From: Streptomyces sp. NBC_00259 | GTDB taxonomy: Bacteria; Actinomycetota; Actinomycetes; Streptomycetales; Streptomycetaceae | DNA: 64,000 nucleotides | Assembly: GCF_036181745.1 (NCBI RefSeq) | Contig: NZ_CP108080.1 | Location: 4,653,501 to 4,717,500 of the forward strand | Direction of reading: 5' to 3' | Program-made: the position numbers and the translations under genes | The notes under the pieces: model-generated | The model's database searches: none | What the model was told of the DNA's origin: nothing | What the model saw: the letters and a program-made list of their open reading frames with translations, nothing else | Shown: piece by piece, positions 15,815-23,885 of the stretch | Numbering within the stretch: the first letter of the stretch is position 1 | Layout: each line of letters opens with the position of its first letter

Positions 15815-16426
15815 ATGGCTGGACCCCAGCGCCGCGGAAGCGGTGCCGGTGGCGGCGAGCGGCGGGACCGGAAGGGCCGTGACGGCGGCGCAGCTGCCGC
15901 CGAGAAGACCGCTTACGTTGAGCGCGTTGTCGCGATCAACCGTGTCGCCAAGGTTGTGAAGGGTGGTCGTCGCTTCAGCTTCACCGCGCTGGTCGTGGTG
16001 GGCGACGGTGACGGCACCGTGGGTGTCGGTTACGGCAAGGCCAAGGAGGTGCCGGCCGCCATCGCCAAGGGTGTTGAGGAGGCCAAGAAGCACTTCTTCA
16101 AGGTCCCCCGTATCCAGGGCACCATCCCGCACCCGATCACGGGCGAGAAGGCTGCGGGCGTCGTCCTGCTCAAGCCGGCTTCCCCCGGTACCGGCGTTAT
16201 CGCCGGTGGCCCGGTGCGTGCCGTGCTCGAGTGCGCCGGCGTTCACGACATCCTGTCGAAGTCGCTCGGCTCGTCCAACGCGATCAACATCGTCCACGCG
16301 ACCGTGGCGGCCCTGAAGGGTCTGCAGCGTCCCGAGGAGATCGCGGCGCGCCGCGGTCTGCCGCTCGAGGACGTCGCCCCCGCGGCCCTGCTTCGTGCGC
16401 GTGCCGGTGCGGGAGCGGGTGCGTAA
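15815..16426 (+). CDS. rpsE: 30S ribosomal protein S5
   Basis: S5 (203 residues) contributes to decoding accuracy and the mRNA entry channel. After a Gly/Arg-rich N-terminal extension it shows the double-stranded-RNA-binding core (VVAINRVAKVVKGGRRFSF, GVGYGKAKEVPAAI) and the C-terminal domain (GTGVIAGGPVRAVLECAGV, SLGSSNAINIVHATV). Spectinomycin-resistance positions lie in this protein in bacteria generally. Its TAA overlaps the rpmD ATG. Confidence 0.98.
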   Translation: MAGPQRRGSGAGGGERRDRKGRDGGAAAAEKTAYVERVVAINRVAKVVKGGRRFSFTALVVVGDGDGTVGVGYGKAKEVPAAIAKGVEEAKKHFFKVPRIQGTIPHPITGEKAAGVVLLKPASPGTGVIAGGPVRAVLECAGVHDILSKSLGSSNAINIVHATVAALKGLQRPEEIAARRGLPLEDVAPAALLRARAGAGAGA

Positions 16427-16608
16427 TGGCCCGCATCAAGATCACGCAGACGAAGTCGTACATCGGCAGCAAGCAGAACCACCGTGACACCCTGCGTTCG
16501 CTTGGCCTGAAGAGGGTCAACGACGTGGTCGTCAAGGAGGACCGCCCCGAGTTCCGCGGAATGGTGCACACCGTCCGCCACCTCGTGACGGTTGAGGAGG
16601 TCGACTGA
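16426..16608 (+). CDS. rpmD: 50S ribosomal protein L30
   Basis: L30 is a 60-residue protein shown by MARIKITQTKSYIGSKQNHR, then TLRSLGLKRVNDVVVKED and RGMVHTVRHLVTVEEV. It is coupled to rpsE by a one-base overlap (TAATG) and precedes rplO by 2 nt. Confidence 0.98.
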   Translation: MARIKITQTKSYIGSKQNHRDTLRSLGLKRVNDVVVKEDRPEFRGMVHTVRHLVTVEEVD

Positions 16609-16610
16609 TC

Positions 16611-17066
16611 ATGGCGGAGCAGAACCCGCTGAAGATCCACAACCTCCGTCCCGCCCCGGGCGCCAAGACCGCCAAGACCCGTGTGGGTCGTGGTGAGGCG
16701 TCGAAGGGTAAGACGGCCGGTCGTGGTACCAAGGGCACGAAGGCCCGTTACCAGGTTCCGGAGCGCTTCGAGGGTGGGCAGATGCCCCTCCACATGCGTC
16801 TCCCGAAGCTGAAGGGCTTCAAGAACCCGTTCAAGACCGAGTACCAGGTCGTGAACCTGGACAAGCTCACCGCCCTCTACCCCGAGGGTGGCGAGGTCAC
16901 GGTCGCGGACCTGGTCGCCAAGGGCGCGGTTCGCAAGAACCAGCTCGTCAAGGTGCTCGGCCAGGGTGAGGTCTCCGTGGCGCTGCAGGTGACGGTCGAC
17001 GCCGTCTCCGGCTCCGCCAAGGAGAAGATCACCGCCGCCGGCGGCACCGTCACCGAGCTCGTCTGA
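16611..17066 (+). CDS. rplO: 50S ribosomal protein L15
   Basis: L15 (151 residues) is a late-assembly protein. It shows LKIHNLRPAPGAKTAKTRVG, the glycine-rich RGEASKGKTAGRGTKGTKAR segment in two parts, and the C-terminal SGSAKEKITAAGGTVTEL signature. It is the last ribosomal gene before a strong terminator-like hairpin and secY. Confidence 0.98.
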   Translation: MAEQNPLKIHNLRPAPGAKTAKTRVGRGEASKGKTAGRGTKGTKARYQVPERFEGGQMPLHMRLPKLKGFKNPFKTEYQVVNLDKLTALYPEGGEVTVADLVAKGAVRKNQLVKVLGQGEVSVALQVTVDAVSGSAKEKITAAGGTVTELV

Positions 17067-17092
17067 TCTGAGACGAGCCGATGGCCTGAACA

Positions 17093-17132
17093 CCAACCGG
17101 GGATGCCTCTCAAAAGGGGCATCCCCGGTTGG
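17093..17132 (+). terminator. Strong stem-loop after rplO
   Basis: A perfect 15-bp stem pairs CCAACCGGGGATGCC (17093-17107) with GGCATCCCCGGTTGG (17118-17132), extendable by two pairs into the loop. There is no long U-run, as is usual for Streptomyces terminators. It ends the spc ribosomal genes about 180 nt before secY, so secY-adk-map likely have their own promoter within 17133-17315. Confidence 0.75.
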
Positions 17133-17315
17133 TCGTTCCAAGCGGGGCACACTCGCCGGTAAGGTGGCGTGCGTTGTTGCTGTAATCCTGGGGGGTGACC
17201 CCCGCGCCGCGAGGTGGGGCCGAAGGCCTCCCCGGACGGTTTTGGACTCATACGTATTCGTCGAACCTCAAGACCGTCACCTCTGACGCTTTGCGCGGGG
17301 GTCGCAGGAGGCACC

Positions 17316-18635
17316 GTGCTCACCGCGTTCGCCCGGGCGTTCAAGACGCCCGACCTGCGCAAGAAGCTGCTCTTCACGCTTGCCATCATCGTGCTGTACC
17401 GGGTCGGCGCACACATTCCGGTCCCCGGCGTCAGTTACGAGAACGTCCAGATCTGTGTGGACCAGGCCTCGAAGAACAACAGCAGCCTGTTCGGCCTCGT
17501 CAACATGTTCAGCGGCGGAGCGCTGCTGCAGATCACGATCTTCGCGCTCGGCATCATGCCGTACATCACAGCGAGCATCATCCTGCAGCTGCTGACCGTG
17601 GTCATTCCGCGTCTGGAGGCCCTCAAGAAGGAGGGCCAGTCCGGCACGGCGAAGATCACGCAGTACACGCGTTACCTCACGGTCGCGCTGGCCGTGCTGC
17701 AGGGCACCGGCCTGGTGGCCACCGCCCGCAGCGGAGCGCTGTTCTCGGGGTGTCAGGTCGCCAACGAGATCGTCCCTGATCAGTCGATCTTCGTGACCGC
17801 CACGATGGTGGTCACCATGACCGCCGGCACGGCCATGGTCATGTGGCTCGGCGAGCTGATCACGGACCGTGGTATCGGCAACGGCATGTCGATCCTGATG
17901 TTCATCTCGATCGCCGCCGGTTTCCCGGGCGCCCTCTGGGCCATCAAGGAGAGCGGCAGCCTCGCCAAGGGCTGGATCGAGTTCGGCACGGTCATCCTGA
18001 TCGGCTTCGTGATGGTGGCGCTCGTCGTGTTCGTCGAGCAGGCCCAGCGCCGTATCCCCGTGCAGTACGCGAAGCGCATGATCGGCCGCAGGTCGTACGG
18101 CGGTACGTCCACATACATCCCGCTGAAGGTGAACCAGGCGGGTGTGATTCCTGTCATCTTCGCGTCGTCGCTGCTCTACATCCCGGCGTTGATCGCCCAG
18201 TTCTCGAATTCCAACTCGAGCTGGAAGACCTGGATCGAAGCCCATCTCGTCAAGGGCGACCACCCGTACTACATCGCTCTGTACTTCCTCCTGATCGTGT
18301 TCTTCGCCTTCTTCTACGTGGCGATCTCGTTCAACCCCGAGGAAGTCGCGGACAACATGAAGAAGTATGGTGGCTTCATCCCGGGTATCCGGGCTGGTCG
18401 ACCTACCGCCGAGTATCTGAGCTACGTGCTCAACCGGATCACCTGGCCGGGCTCGCTGTATCTGGGTCTGATCGCTCTTGTGCCGACGATGGCGTTGGCG
18501 GGCTTCGGTGGTGCCAACCAGAACTTCCCGTTCGGTGGCACCAGCATCCTCATCATCGTGGGTGTCGGTCTCGAAACCGTGAAGCAGATCGAGAGCCAGC
18601 TCCAGCAGCGCAACTATGAAGGGTTCCTCCGCTGA
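17316..18635 (+). CDS. secY: Preprotein translocase channel subunit SecY
   Basis: SecY is the channel of the Sec translocon in the cytoplasmic membrane. The 439-residue protein begins LTAFARAFKTPDLRKKLLFT and has about ten hydrophobic segments. It contains the plug and TM2 region (SGGALLQITIFALGIMPYIT), the C5 loop (QAQRRIPVQYAKR) and C6 loop (MKKYGGFIPGIRAGRPTAEY). The GTG at 17316 was chosen because GGAGG lies 4 nt upstream; an earlier open frame lacks SecY homology. It overlaps adk by one base (TGATG). Confidence 0.97.
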   Translation: MLTAFARAFKTPDLRKKLLFTLAIIVLYRVGAHIPVPGVSYENVQICVDQASKNNSSLFGLVNMFSGGALLQITIFALGIMPYITASIILQLLTVVIPRLEALKKEGQSGTAKITQYTRYLTVALAVLQGTGLVATARSGALFSGCQVANEIVPDQSIFVTATMVVTMTAGTAMVMWLGELITDRGIGNGMSILMFISIAAGFPGALWAIKESGSLAKGWIEFGTVILIGFVMVALVVFVEQAQRRIPVQYAKRMIGRRSYGGTSTYIPLKVNQAGVIPVIFASSLLYIPALIAQFSNSNSSWKTWIEAHLVKGDHPYYIALYFLLIVFFAFFYVAISFNPEEVADNMKKYGGFIPGIRAGRPTAEYLSYVLNRITWPGSLYLGLIALVPTMALAGFGGANQNFPFGGTSILIIVGVGLETVKQIESQLQQRNYEGFLR

Positions 18636-19300
18636 TGCGAATCGTCCTCGTCGGACCGCCCGGTGCGGGCAAGGGCACGCAGGCTCAGTACCTTGCCAAG
18701 AACCTGTCGATCCCGCACATCTCCACGGGCGACCTCTTCCGGGCCAACATCAGCAAGGGCACGGAGCTCGGCAAGCAGGCCAAGGCGTACATGGACGCCG
18801 GCAACCTGGTGCCCGACGAGGTCACCATCGGGATGGCCAGGGACCGCATGGCTCAGCCGGACGCCCAGAACGGCTTCCTGCTCGACGGTTTCCCGCGCAA
18901 CGTCTCCCAGGCCGAGGCGCTCGACGCCGCGCTCGCGGTGGACGGCGTGAAGCTGGACGCGGTGCTGGACCTGGAGGTCCCCGAGGACGAGGTCGTGAAG
19001 CGGATCGCGGGTCGCCGCATCTGCCGCAACGACAGTGCGCACGTCTTCCACGTCACGTACACCCCGCCGAAGACCGAGGGCGTCTGCGACGCCTGCGGCG
19101 GCGAGCTGTACCAGCGCGACGACGACTCTGAGGAGACCGTGCGCAAGCGGCTCGAGGTCTACCACACGCAGACCGAGCCGATCATCGACCACTACCGGGC
19201 CCAGGGCCTCGTGGTCACCATCTCCGCGCTCGGCAAGGTCACCGAGGTGACCGAGCGGGCGATGGAGGCACTGCAGAACGACCCGGCCGCCCAGGCCTGA
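18635..19300 (+). CDS. adk: Adenylate kinase
   Basis: The enzyme interconverts AMP and ATP with two ADP. The 221-residue long-form protein has the P-loop GPPGAGKGT at 7-15, the AMP-binding STGDLFR (30-36), DGFPRN (84-89) and a LID domain at about 126-165. The LID has C130, C151 and C154, so only three of the four cysteines of a classical zinc-binding LID are present, as often seen in actinobacteria. It is coupled to secY; the secY-adk-map order is widespread. Confidence 0.97.
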   Translation: MRIVLVGPPGAGKGTQAQYLAKNLSIPHISTGDLFRANISKGTELGKQAKAYMDAGNLVPDEVTIGMARDRMAQPDAQNGFLLDGFPRNVSQAEALDAALAVDGVKLDAVLDLEVPEDEVVKRIAGRRICRNDSAHVFHVTYTPPKTEGVCDACGGELYQRDDDSEETVRKRLEVYHTQTEPIIDHYRAQGLVVTISALGKVTEVTERAMEALQNDPAAQA

Positions 19301-19348
19301 GTCATGCGGTGCGCGGTGCGCAGTACGCACCACCACTGAGCTGTTTCC

Positions 19349-19387
19349 GATACGGCCGCGGTGTCCCAGGGACGCCGCGGCCGTATC
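19349..19387 (+). terminator. Stem-loop between adk and map
   Basis: A perfect 13-bp stem pairs GATACGGCCGCGG (19349-19361) with CCGCGGCCGTATC (19375-19387), and the loop contains a nested GTCCC/GGGAC pair. It probably ends or attenuates secY-adk transcription before map. No obvious U-run follows. Confidence 0.65.
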
Positions 19388-19445
19388 GTTGATTACCCAG
19401 GCATTCCGCCGAACCACTCTCCGATTCCGAAAGGCGCCGGCACTC

Positions 19446-20282
19446 ATGGTGCAGATCAAGACCCCCGAGCAGATCGCGAAGATGCGCGAGGCGGGGCTGG
19501 TCGTCGCCGCCATCCACGCGGCGACCCGTGAGGCGGCGGTCCCCGGCGCCACGACGAGGGATCTCGACGAGGTCGCCCGCAAGGTGATCGCCGACCATGG
19601 CGCCAAGTCGAACTTCCTCGGCTACGGCGGTTTCCCCGCCACCATCTGCACCTCGGTCAACGAGGTCGTCGTCCACGGCATCCCGGACGAGAAGACGGTC
19701 CTCAAGGACGGCGACATCATCTCCATCGACGCCGGCGCGATCGTCGACGGCTGGCACGGCGACGCGGCGTACACGGCCTTCGTGGGTGATGGTCACGCTC
19801 CGGAGCTGCTGGAGCTCTCCCGGGTGACCGAGGAGTCCATGTGGGCCGGTGTCGCCGCGATGAAGAACGGCAACCGCCTGGTCGACATCTCCCGCGCCAT
19901 CGAGACGTACATCCGCCGTCAGCCGAAGCCGGGCGGCGGCAAGTACGGGATCATCGAGGAGTACGGCGGCCACGGCATCGGCACCGAGATGCACATGGAC
20001 CCCCATCTGCTGAACTACGTCAGCCGTAAGCGCGGCAAGGGCCCGAAGCTGGTCCCCGGCCTGTGCCTGGCCATCGAGCCGATGGTGTCGCTCGGCACGC
20101 CGCACACCGAGGTACTCGAGGACGACTGGACCGTCATCACCATCGACGGCACCTGGTCCTCGCACTGGGAGCACTCGGTCGCCCTGACCGAGGAGGGCCC
20201 CCTGGTCCTCACCGCGGTCGACGGTGGCAGGGCCAAGCTGGCGGAGCTCGGTGTCACGGCGGCGCCGGATCCTCTGGCATAA
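19446..20282 (+). CDS. map: Type I methionine aminopeptidase
   Basis: The enzyme removes initiator methionine from nascent proteins. The 278-residue sequence has all five metal ligands: D95 and D106 (SIDAGAIVDGWHGDAA), H176 (EYGGHGIGTEMH), E211 (AIEPM) and E242 (WEHSVAL). H78 (VVHGIP) is the catalytic histidine. The ATG at 19446 begins VQIKTPEQIAKMREAG, the normal family start. It follows a hairpin after adk and precedes infA; Streptomyces encode further map paralogues elsewhere. Confidence 0.96.
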   Translation: MVQIKTPEQIAKMREAGLVVAAIHAATREAAVPGATTRDLDEVARKVIADHGAKSNFLGYGGFPATICTSVNEVVVHGIPDEKTVLKDGDIISIDAGAIVDGWHGDAAYTAFVGDGHAPELLELSRVTEESMWAGVAAMKNGNRLVDISRAIETYIRRQPKPGGGKYGIIEEYGGHGIGTEMHMDPHLLNYVSRKRGKGPKLVPGLCLAIEPMVSLGTPHTEVLEDDWTVITIDGTWSSHWEHSVALTEEGPLVLTAVDGGRAKLAELGVTAAPDPLA

Positions 20283-20311
20283 CGATCACTTCCGTTGGGC
20301 AAACTTCCGGA

Positions 20312-20341
20312 TTCGTCTTTTCCAGGGGCCTGACGTAGACT
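20312..20341 (+). promoter_or_regulatory. Predicted housekeeping promoter of infA-rpmJ-rpsM-rpsK
   Basis: TTCGTC (20312-20317), an 18-nt spacer and TAGACT (20336-20341) give a good vegetative-type promoter with a near-consensus -10. It lies about 100 nt before infA, giving a leader of roughly 95 nt. Confidence 0.6.
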
Positions 20342-20442
20342 GATGCGTCGGCTCTCGTGTACCCGTATGTCCGCTTGCGGTAGTCCGTTGCGGTCAAACG
20401 GCGACGAGAGTCGATCAAGGTAGCCGATTCGAAGGGCGAAGC

Positions 20443-20664
20443 GTGGCCAAGAAGCAAGGTGCCATCGAGATCGAGGGCACCGTGATCGAGTCTCTGCCGA
20501 ACGCCATGTTCAAGGTGGAGCTCCAGAACGGTCACAAGGTCCTCGCGCACATCTCCGGCAAGATGCGGATGCACTACATCCGAATCCTCCCGGACGACCG
20601 AGTCGTTGTGGAGCTCTCTCCGTACGACCTCACGCGTGGCCGGATCGTCTACCGATACAAGTAG
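20443..20664 (+). CDS. infA: Translation initiation factor IF-1
   Basis: IF-1 is a 73-residue OB-fold protein that occupies the A site during initiation. It shows KKQGAIEIEGTVIESLPNAM, KVLAHISGKMRMHYIRILP and DRVVVELSPYDLTRGRIVYR, giving the full family length. The GTG start has GAAGGGCGA upstream. It heads the alpha-type group and is preceded by a recognisable promoter. Confidence 0.98.
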   Translation: MAKKQGAIEIEGTVIESLPNAMFKVELQNGHKVLAHISGKMRMHYIRILPDDRVVVELSPYDLTRGRIVYRYK

Positions 20665-20722
20665 ATCTTGCCGTCACCCCTCCCGTGGGGTGCTGGCACT
20701 GACCCGGAGAACCTCACATCCC

Positions 20723-20836
20723 ATGAAGGTCAAGCCGAGCGTCAAGAAGATCTGCGACAAGTGCAAGGTGATCCGCCGTCACGGCCGGGTCATGGTCATC
20801 TGCGACAACCTGCGCCACAAGCAGCGCCAGGGCTGA
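20723..20836 (+). CDS. rpmJ: 50S ribosomal protein L36 (zinc type)
   Basis: L36 is 37 residues: MKVKPSVKKICDKCKVIRRH, then GRVMVICDNLRHKQRQG. The Cys-x2-Cys ... Cys ... His pattern is the zinc-ribbon form (C+). It lies 58 nt after infA. The gene is short but unambiguous. Confidence 0.96.
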   Translation: MKVKPSVKKICDKCKVIRRHGRVMVICDNLRHKQRQG

Positions 20837-21032
20837 CGCACGCCGACCTGCACTTCGCAGTTCTTCGAGCGACGCGAGCAATACGTACATAAGCAGTGCC
20901 CGTCCACGCCTCACGGCTGACGACACCTCCGGCGGGGGCCGGGGACCCGGACGTACCACCTCTTCGAACGGGAGAGATCGGCGGTCGGGAGCGGTACTGC
21001 GGAAGACCCCCGAACACCACAGGAGCCATTGA
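20837..21032 (+). promoter_or_regulatory. Structured 196-nt spacer upstream of rpsM
   Basis: No gene is visible. The right half contains potential pairing between CTCT and AGAG blocks and between GTAC elements (about 20954-20998), ending shortly before AGGAGCC, the rpsM ribosome-binding site. The length is large for a ribosomal operon, so a regulatory leader is possible, but no specific structure was proven. Confidence 0.3.
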
Positions 21033-21413
21033 ATGGCACGCGTTTCCGGTGTTGACATCCCGCGCGACAAGCGTGTGGAGGTCGCACTCACCTACGTCTT
21101 CGGTATCGGCCGCACCCAGTCGAAGGCGACTCTCGCCGCGACCGGTGTGAACCCGAACACCCGCGTTCGTGACCTGGCCGAAGAGGACCTGGTCAAGATC
21201 CGCGAGTACGTGGACGCCAACCTCAAGACCGAGGGTGACCTCCGCCGCGAGATCCAGGCCGACATCCGCCGCAAGGTCGAGATCGGCTGCTACCAGGGTC
21301 TGCGCCACCGCCGCGGTCTGCCGGTCCACGGCCAGCGCACCAGCACGAACGCTCGTACCCGCAAGGGCCCGCGTCGCGCCATCGCCGGTAAGAAGAAGCC
21401 GGGCAAGAAGTAG
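21033..21413 (+). CDS. rpsM: 30S ribosomal protein S13
   Basis: S13 (126 residues) contacts tRNA and bridges to the 50S. It shows ARVSGVDIPRDKRVEVALTY, VFGIGRTQSKATLAATGV, GCYQGLRHRRGLPVHGQRT and the basic tail KGPRRAIAGKKKPGKK. rpsK follows after a 95-nt gap that holds a small GGGGG/CCCCC hairpin. Confidence 0.98.
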   Translation: MARVSGVDIPRDKRVEVALTYVFGIGRTQSKATLAATGVNPNTRVRDLAEEDLVKIREYVDANLKTEGDLRREIQADIRRKVEIGCYQGLRHRRGLPVHGQRTSTNARTRKGPRRAIAGKKKPGKK

Positions 21414-21508
21414 TCCTCAGCAGGACGCACTGTGTGATCTGGGGGGCTGCCCCCAGACCCCCCAAGCGGTCTTCGCTGTAGGACCGACCACCTCCACGGG
21501 AGAAATAC

Positions 21509-21913
21509 ATGCCCCCCAAGGGACGCCAGGGCGCTGCCAAGAAGGTGCGCCGCAAGGAAAAGAAGAACGTCGCGCACGGCCACGCGCACATCAAGAGCAC
21601 GTTCAACAACACGATCGTGTCCATCACGGACCCGACCGGCAACGTGATCTCCTGGGCCTCCGCCGGCCACGTCGGCTTCAAGGGCTCGCGCAAGTCCACC
21701 CCCTTCGCCGCGCAGATGGCCGCCGAGTCGGCCGCCCGCCGCGCGCAGGAGCACGGCATGCGCAAGGTCGACGTCTTCGTCAAGGGTCCGGGCTCCGGCC
21801 GTGAGACCGCGATCCGCTCCCTCCAGGCCACCGGCCTCGAGGTCGGCTCGATCCAGGACGTCACCCCGACGCCGCACAACGGCTGCCGTCCCCCCAAGCG
21901 TCGTCGCGTCTGA
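21509..21913 (+). CDS. rpsK: 30S ribosomal protein S11
   Basis: S11 (134 residues) lies on the 30S platform near the E site. It contains HAHIKSTFNNTIVSITDPTG, FKGSRKSTPFAAQMAAE and the C-terminal DVTPTPHNGCRPPKRRRV. In most bacteria rpsD follows; here rpoA does, after 154 nt. Confidence 0.98.
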   Translation: MPPKGRQGAAKKVRRKEKKNVAHGHAHIKSTFNNTIVSITDPTGNVISWASAGHVGFKGSRKSTPFAAQMAAESAARRAQEHGMRKVDVFVKGPGSGRETAIRSLQATGLEVGSIQDVTPTPHNGCRPPKRRRV

Positions 21914-22067
21914 CGCCCTCTGTGCCCCCTGGGGCGTGGTGGGACAACGCTTGACCTGAGTGTTCGGGCGGTACGGCTCCTCCGGGTCGTGCCGCCCGTA
22001 CCCTTGCAGTACGCAGTACTCCGTCGGGCGTCAAATAGCGGGCGCCCACGACTGAAGGAAAAACACC

Positions 22068-23090
22068 ATGCTGATCGCTCAGCGTCCTTCGCTGACCGAA
22101 GAGGTTGTCGACGAGTACCGCTCGCGGTTCGTCATCGAGCCGCTGGAGCCCGGCTTCGGCTACACGCTCGGCAACTCTCTCCGCCGCACGCTCCTCTCCT
22201 CGATCCCGGGCGCGGCCGTCACGTCCATCCGGATCGACGGTGTCCTGCACGAGTTCACCACCGTGCCGGGCGTCAAGGAGGACGTCACCGACCTCATCCT
22301 GAACATCAAGCAGCTGGTCGTCTCCTCGGAGCACGACGAGCCGGTCGTGATGTACCTGCGCAAGCAGGGCCCGGGTCTGGTCACCGCCGCCGACATCGCG
22401 CCCCCGGCCGGTGTCGAGGTCCACAACCCCGACCTCGTCCTCGCCACGCTCAACGGCAAGGGCAAGCTGGAGATGGAGCTGACCGTCGAGCGCGGTCGCG
22501 GTTACGTCTCCGCCGTGCAGAACAAGCAGGTGGGCCAGGAGATCGGCCGTATCCCGGTCGACTCCATCTACTCGCCGGTGCTGAAGGTCACGTACAAGGT
22601 CGAGGCGACCCGTGTCGAGCAGCGCACCGACTTCGACAAGCTGATCGTCGACGTCGAGACCAAGCAGGCCATGCGTCCGCGTGACGCCATGGCGTCGGCC
22701 GGTAAGACCCTGGTCGAGCTGTTCGGTCTGGCCCGCGAGCTCAACATCGACGCCGAGGGTATCGACATGGGCCCGTCCCCGACGGACGCCGCCCTTGCCG
22801 CCGATCTTGCGCTGCCGATCGAGGAGCTGGAGCTCACGGTCCGCTCGTACAACTGCCTCAAGCGCGAGGGCATCCACTCCGTGGGTGAGCTCGTCGCCCG
22901 TTCCGAGGCCGACCTGCTCGACATCCGCAACTTCGGTGCGAAGTCGATCGACGAGGTCAAGGCGAAGCTGGCCGGCATGGGCCTGGCCCTCAAGGACAGC
23001 CCGCCCGGATTCGACCCGACCGCCGCCGCGGACGCCTTCGGCGCCGACGACGACGCGGACGCCGGTTTCGTCGAGACCGAGCAGTACTGA
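22068..23090 (+). CDS. rpoA: RNA polymerase alpha subunit
   Basis: Alpha (340 residues) nucleates RNA polymerase assembly. The N-terminal domain shows FVIEPLEPGFGYTLGNSLRR and LLSSIPGAAVTSIRIDGV. The C-terminal domain, which binds UP elements and activators, has LELTVRSYNCLKREGIHSVG and IRNFGAKSIDEVKAKLAGMG. The acidic tail is typical of Streptomyces. A TTGACC at 21951 in the 154-nt upstream gap might belong to a dedicated promoter, but no good -10 box is spaced with it. rplQ follows. Confidence 0.98.
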   Translation: MLIAQRPSLTEEVVDEYRSRFVIEPLEPGFGYTLGNSLRRTLLSSIPGAAVTSIRIDGVLHEFTTVPGVKEDVTDLILNIKQLVVSSEHDEPVVMYLRKQGPGLVTAADIAPPAGVEVHNPDLVLATLNGKGKLEMELTVERGRGYVSAVQNKQVGQEIGRIPVDSIYSPVLKVTYKVEATRVEQRTDFDKLIVDVETKQAMRPRDAMASAGKTLVELFGLARELNIDAEGIDMGPSPTDAALAADLALPIEELELTVRSYNCLKREGIHSVGELVARSEADLLDIRNFGAKSIDEVKAKLAGMGLALKDSPPGFDPTAAADAFGADDDADAGFVETEQY

Positions 23091-23303
23091 GCCCCTCCCG
23101 GTGGGAGTGCCGGGGCCCGACGGCCCCGCACCCCACCGGGGTGGCTTTCCCCGGGGCCCCGCCCCGGACCCCGGCCGGGCCCTCGGGTCCCGGCCGGCGC
23201 AAGGCTTCCCCCGGGTCCCCGGGGGTGCGCGAGGGGCGACGTCCCTCGCACAGGCTGACCTCGGTACCTGATACGGCCGGGGCAGATCCCAAGGAGAAGA
23301 ACC
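23091..23303 (+). repeat. GC-rich hairpin-dense spacer between rpoA and rplQ
   Basis: These 213 nt are almost pure G/C and hold overlapping self-complementary runs (for example CCCCGGGG-type blocks near 23145-23175 and CCCGGG near 23212-23225). No ORF with Streptomyces codon bias was seen. Transcript structure here may tune rplQ expression or protect the rpoA 3' end. Confidence 0.4.
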
Positions 23304-23795
23304 ATGCCGAAGCCCGCCAAGGGTGCCCGTCTGGGCGGCAGCGCCGCGCACGAGAAGCTGCTCCTCGCGAACCTCGCGAAGTCGCTCTTCGAGCACGGCC
23401 GCATCACCACGACCGAGGCCAAGGCCCGCCGCCTGCGCCCGGTCGCGGAGCGTCTGATCACGAAGGCGAAGAAGGGCGACATCCACAACCGTCGCCTGGT
23501 GCTGCAGACGATCACGGACAAGGGCATCGTCCACACGCTCTTCACCGAGATCGCTCCGCGCTACGCCGAGCGTCCGGGTGGCTACACCCGGATCACCAAG
23601 ATCGGCAACCGTCGTGGTGACAACGCCCCGATGGCCGTGATCGAGCTCGTCGAGGGCGAGATCGCGAAGAAGGCCACGGTCGCCGAGGCCGAGGCCGCCA
23701 CCAAGCGTGCGGTCAAGGAGGCGGACGAGGCCAAGGTCGAGGAGACCAAGGCCGAGGACGCCGCCGAGGCTCCGGCCGAGTCGAAGGACGCCTGA
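23304..23795 (+). CDS. rplQ: 50S ribosomal protein L17 with acidic C-terminal extension
   Basis: L17's core (about 1-120) shows GARLGGSAAHEKLLLANLAK, RRLRPVAERLITKAKKGD and GGYTRITKIGNRRGDNAPMA. The remaining 45 residues are a Glu/Ala/Lys-rich helical tail (KKATVAEAEAATKRAVKEAD). Such tails are usual in actinobacterial L17. At 163 residues it is clearly longer than E. coli L17. A strong hairpin follows. Confidence 0.97.
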   Translation: MPKPAKGARLGGSAAHEKLLLANLAKSLFEHGRITTTEAKARRLRPVAERLITKAKKGDIHNRRLVLQTITDKGIVHTLFTEIAPRYAERPGGYTRITKIGNRRGDNAPMAVIELVEGEIAKKATVAEAEAATKRAVKEADEAKVEETKAEDAAEAPAESKDA

Positions 23796-23830
23796 GCGTT
23801 CGAGCGGCTTTCCGGCTGAACGGCTGACGG

Positions 23831-23863
23831 ACGGGCCCGTCCCCCTCGTGGGGGCGGGCCCGT
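23831..23863 (+). terminator. Strong hairpin between rplQ and truA
   Basis: ACGGGCCCG plus CCCCC (23831-23845, one bulged T) pairs with GGGGG plus CGGGCCCGT (23850-23863) around a TCGT loop. It is very stable and placed 36 nt after the rplQ stop, so it likely terminates or attenuates the alpha group before truA. Confidence 0.7.
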
Positions 23864-23885
23864 TCCGCTGAAAGGGACATGATTC

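Noticed and set aside
17185..17203. GGGG-gtga-CCCC hairpin before secY as a riboswitch
   Set aside because: Only four pairs; too small to support a regulatory call.
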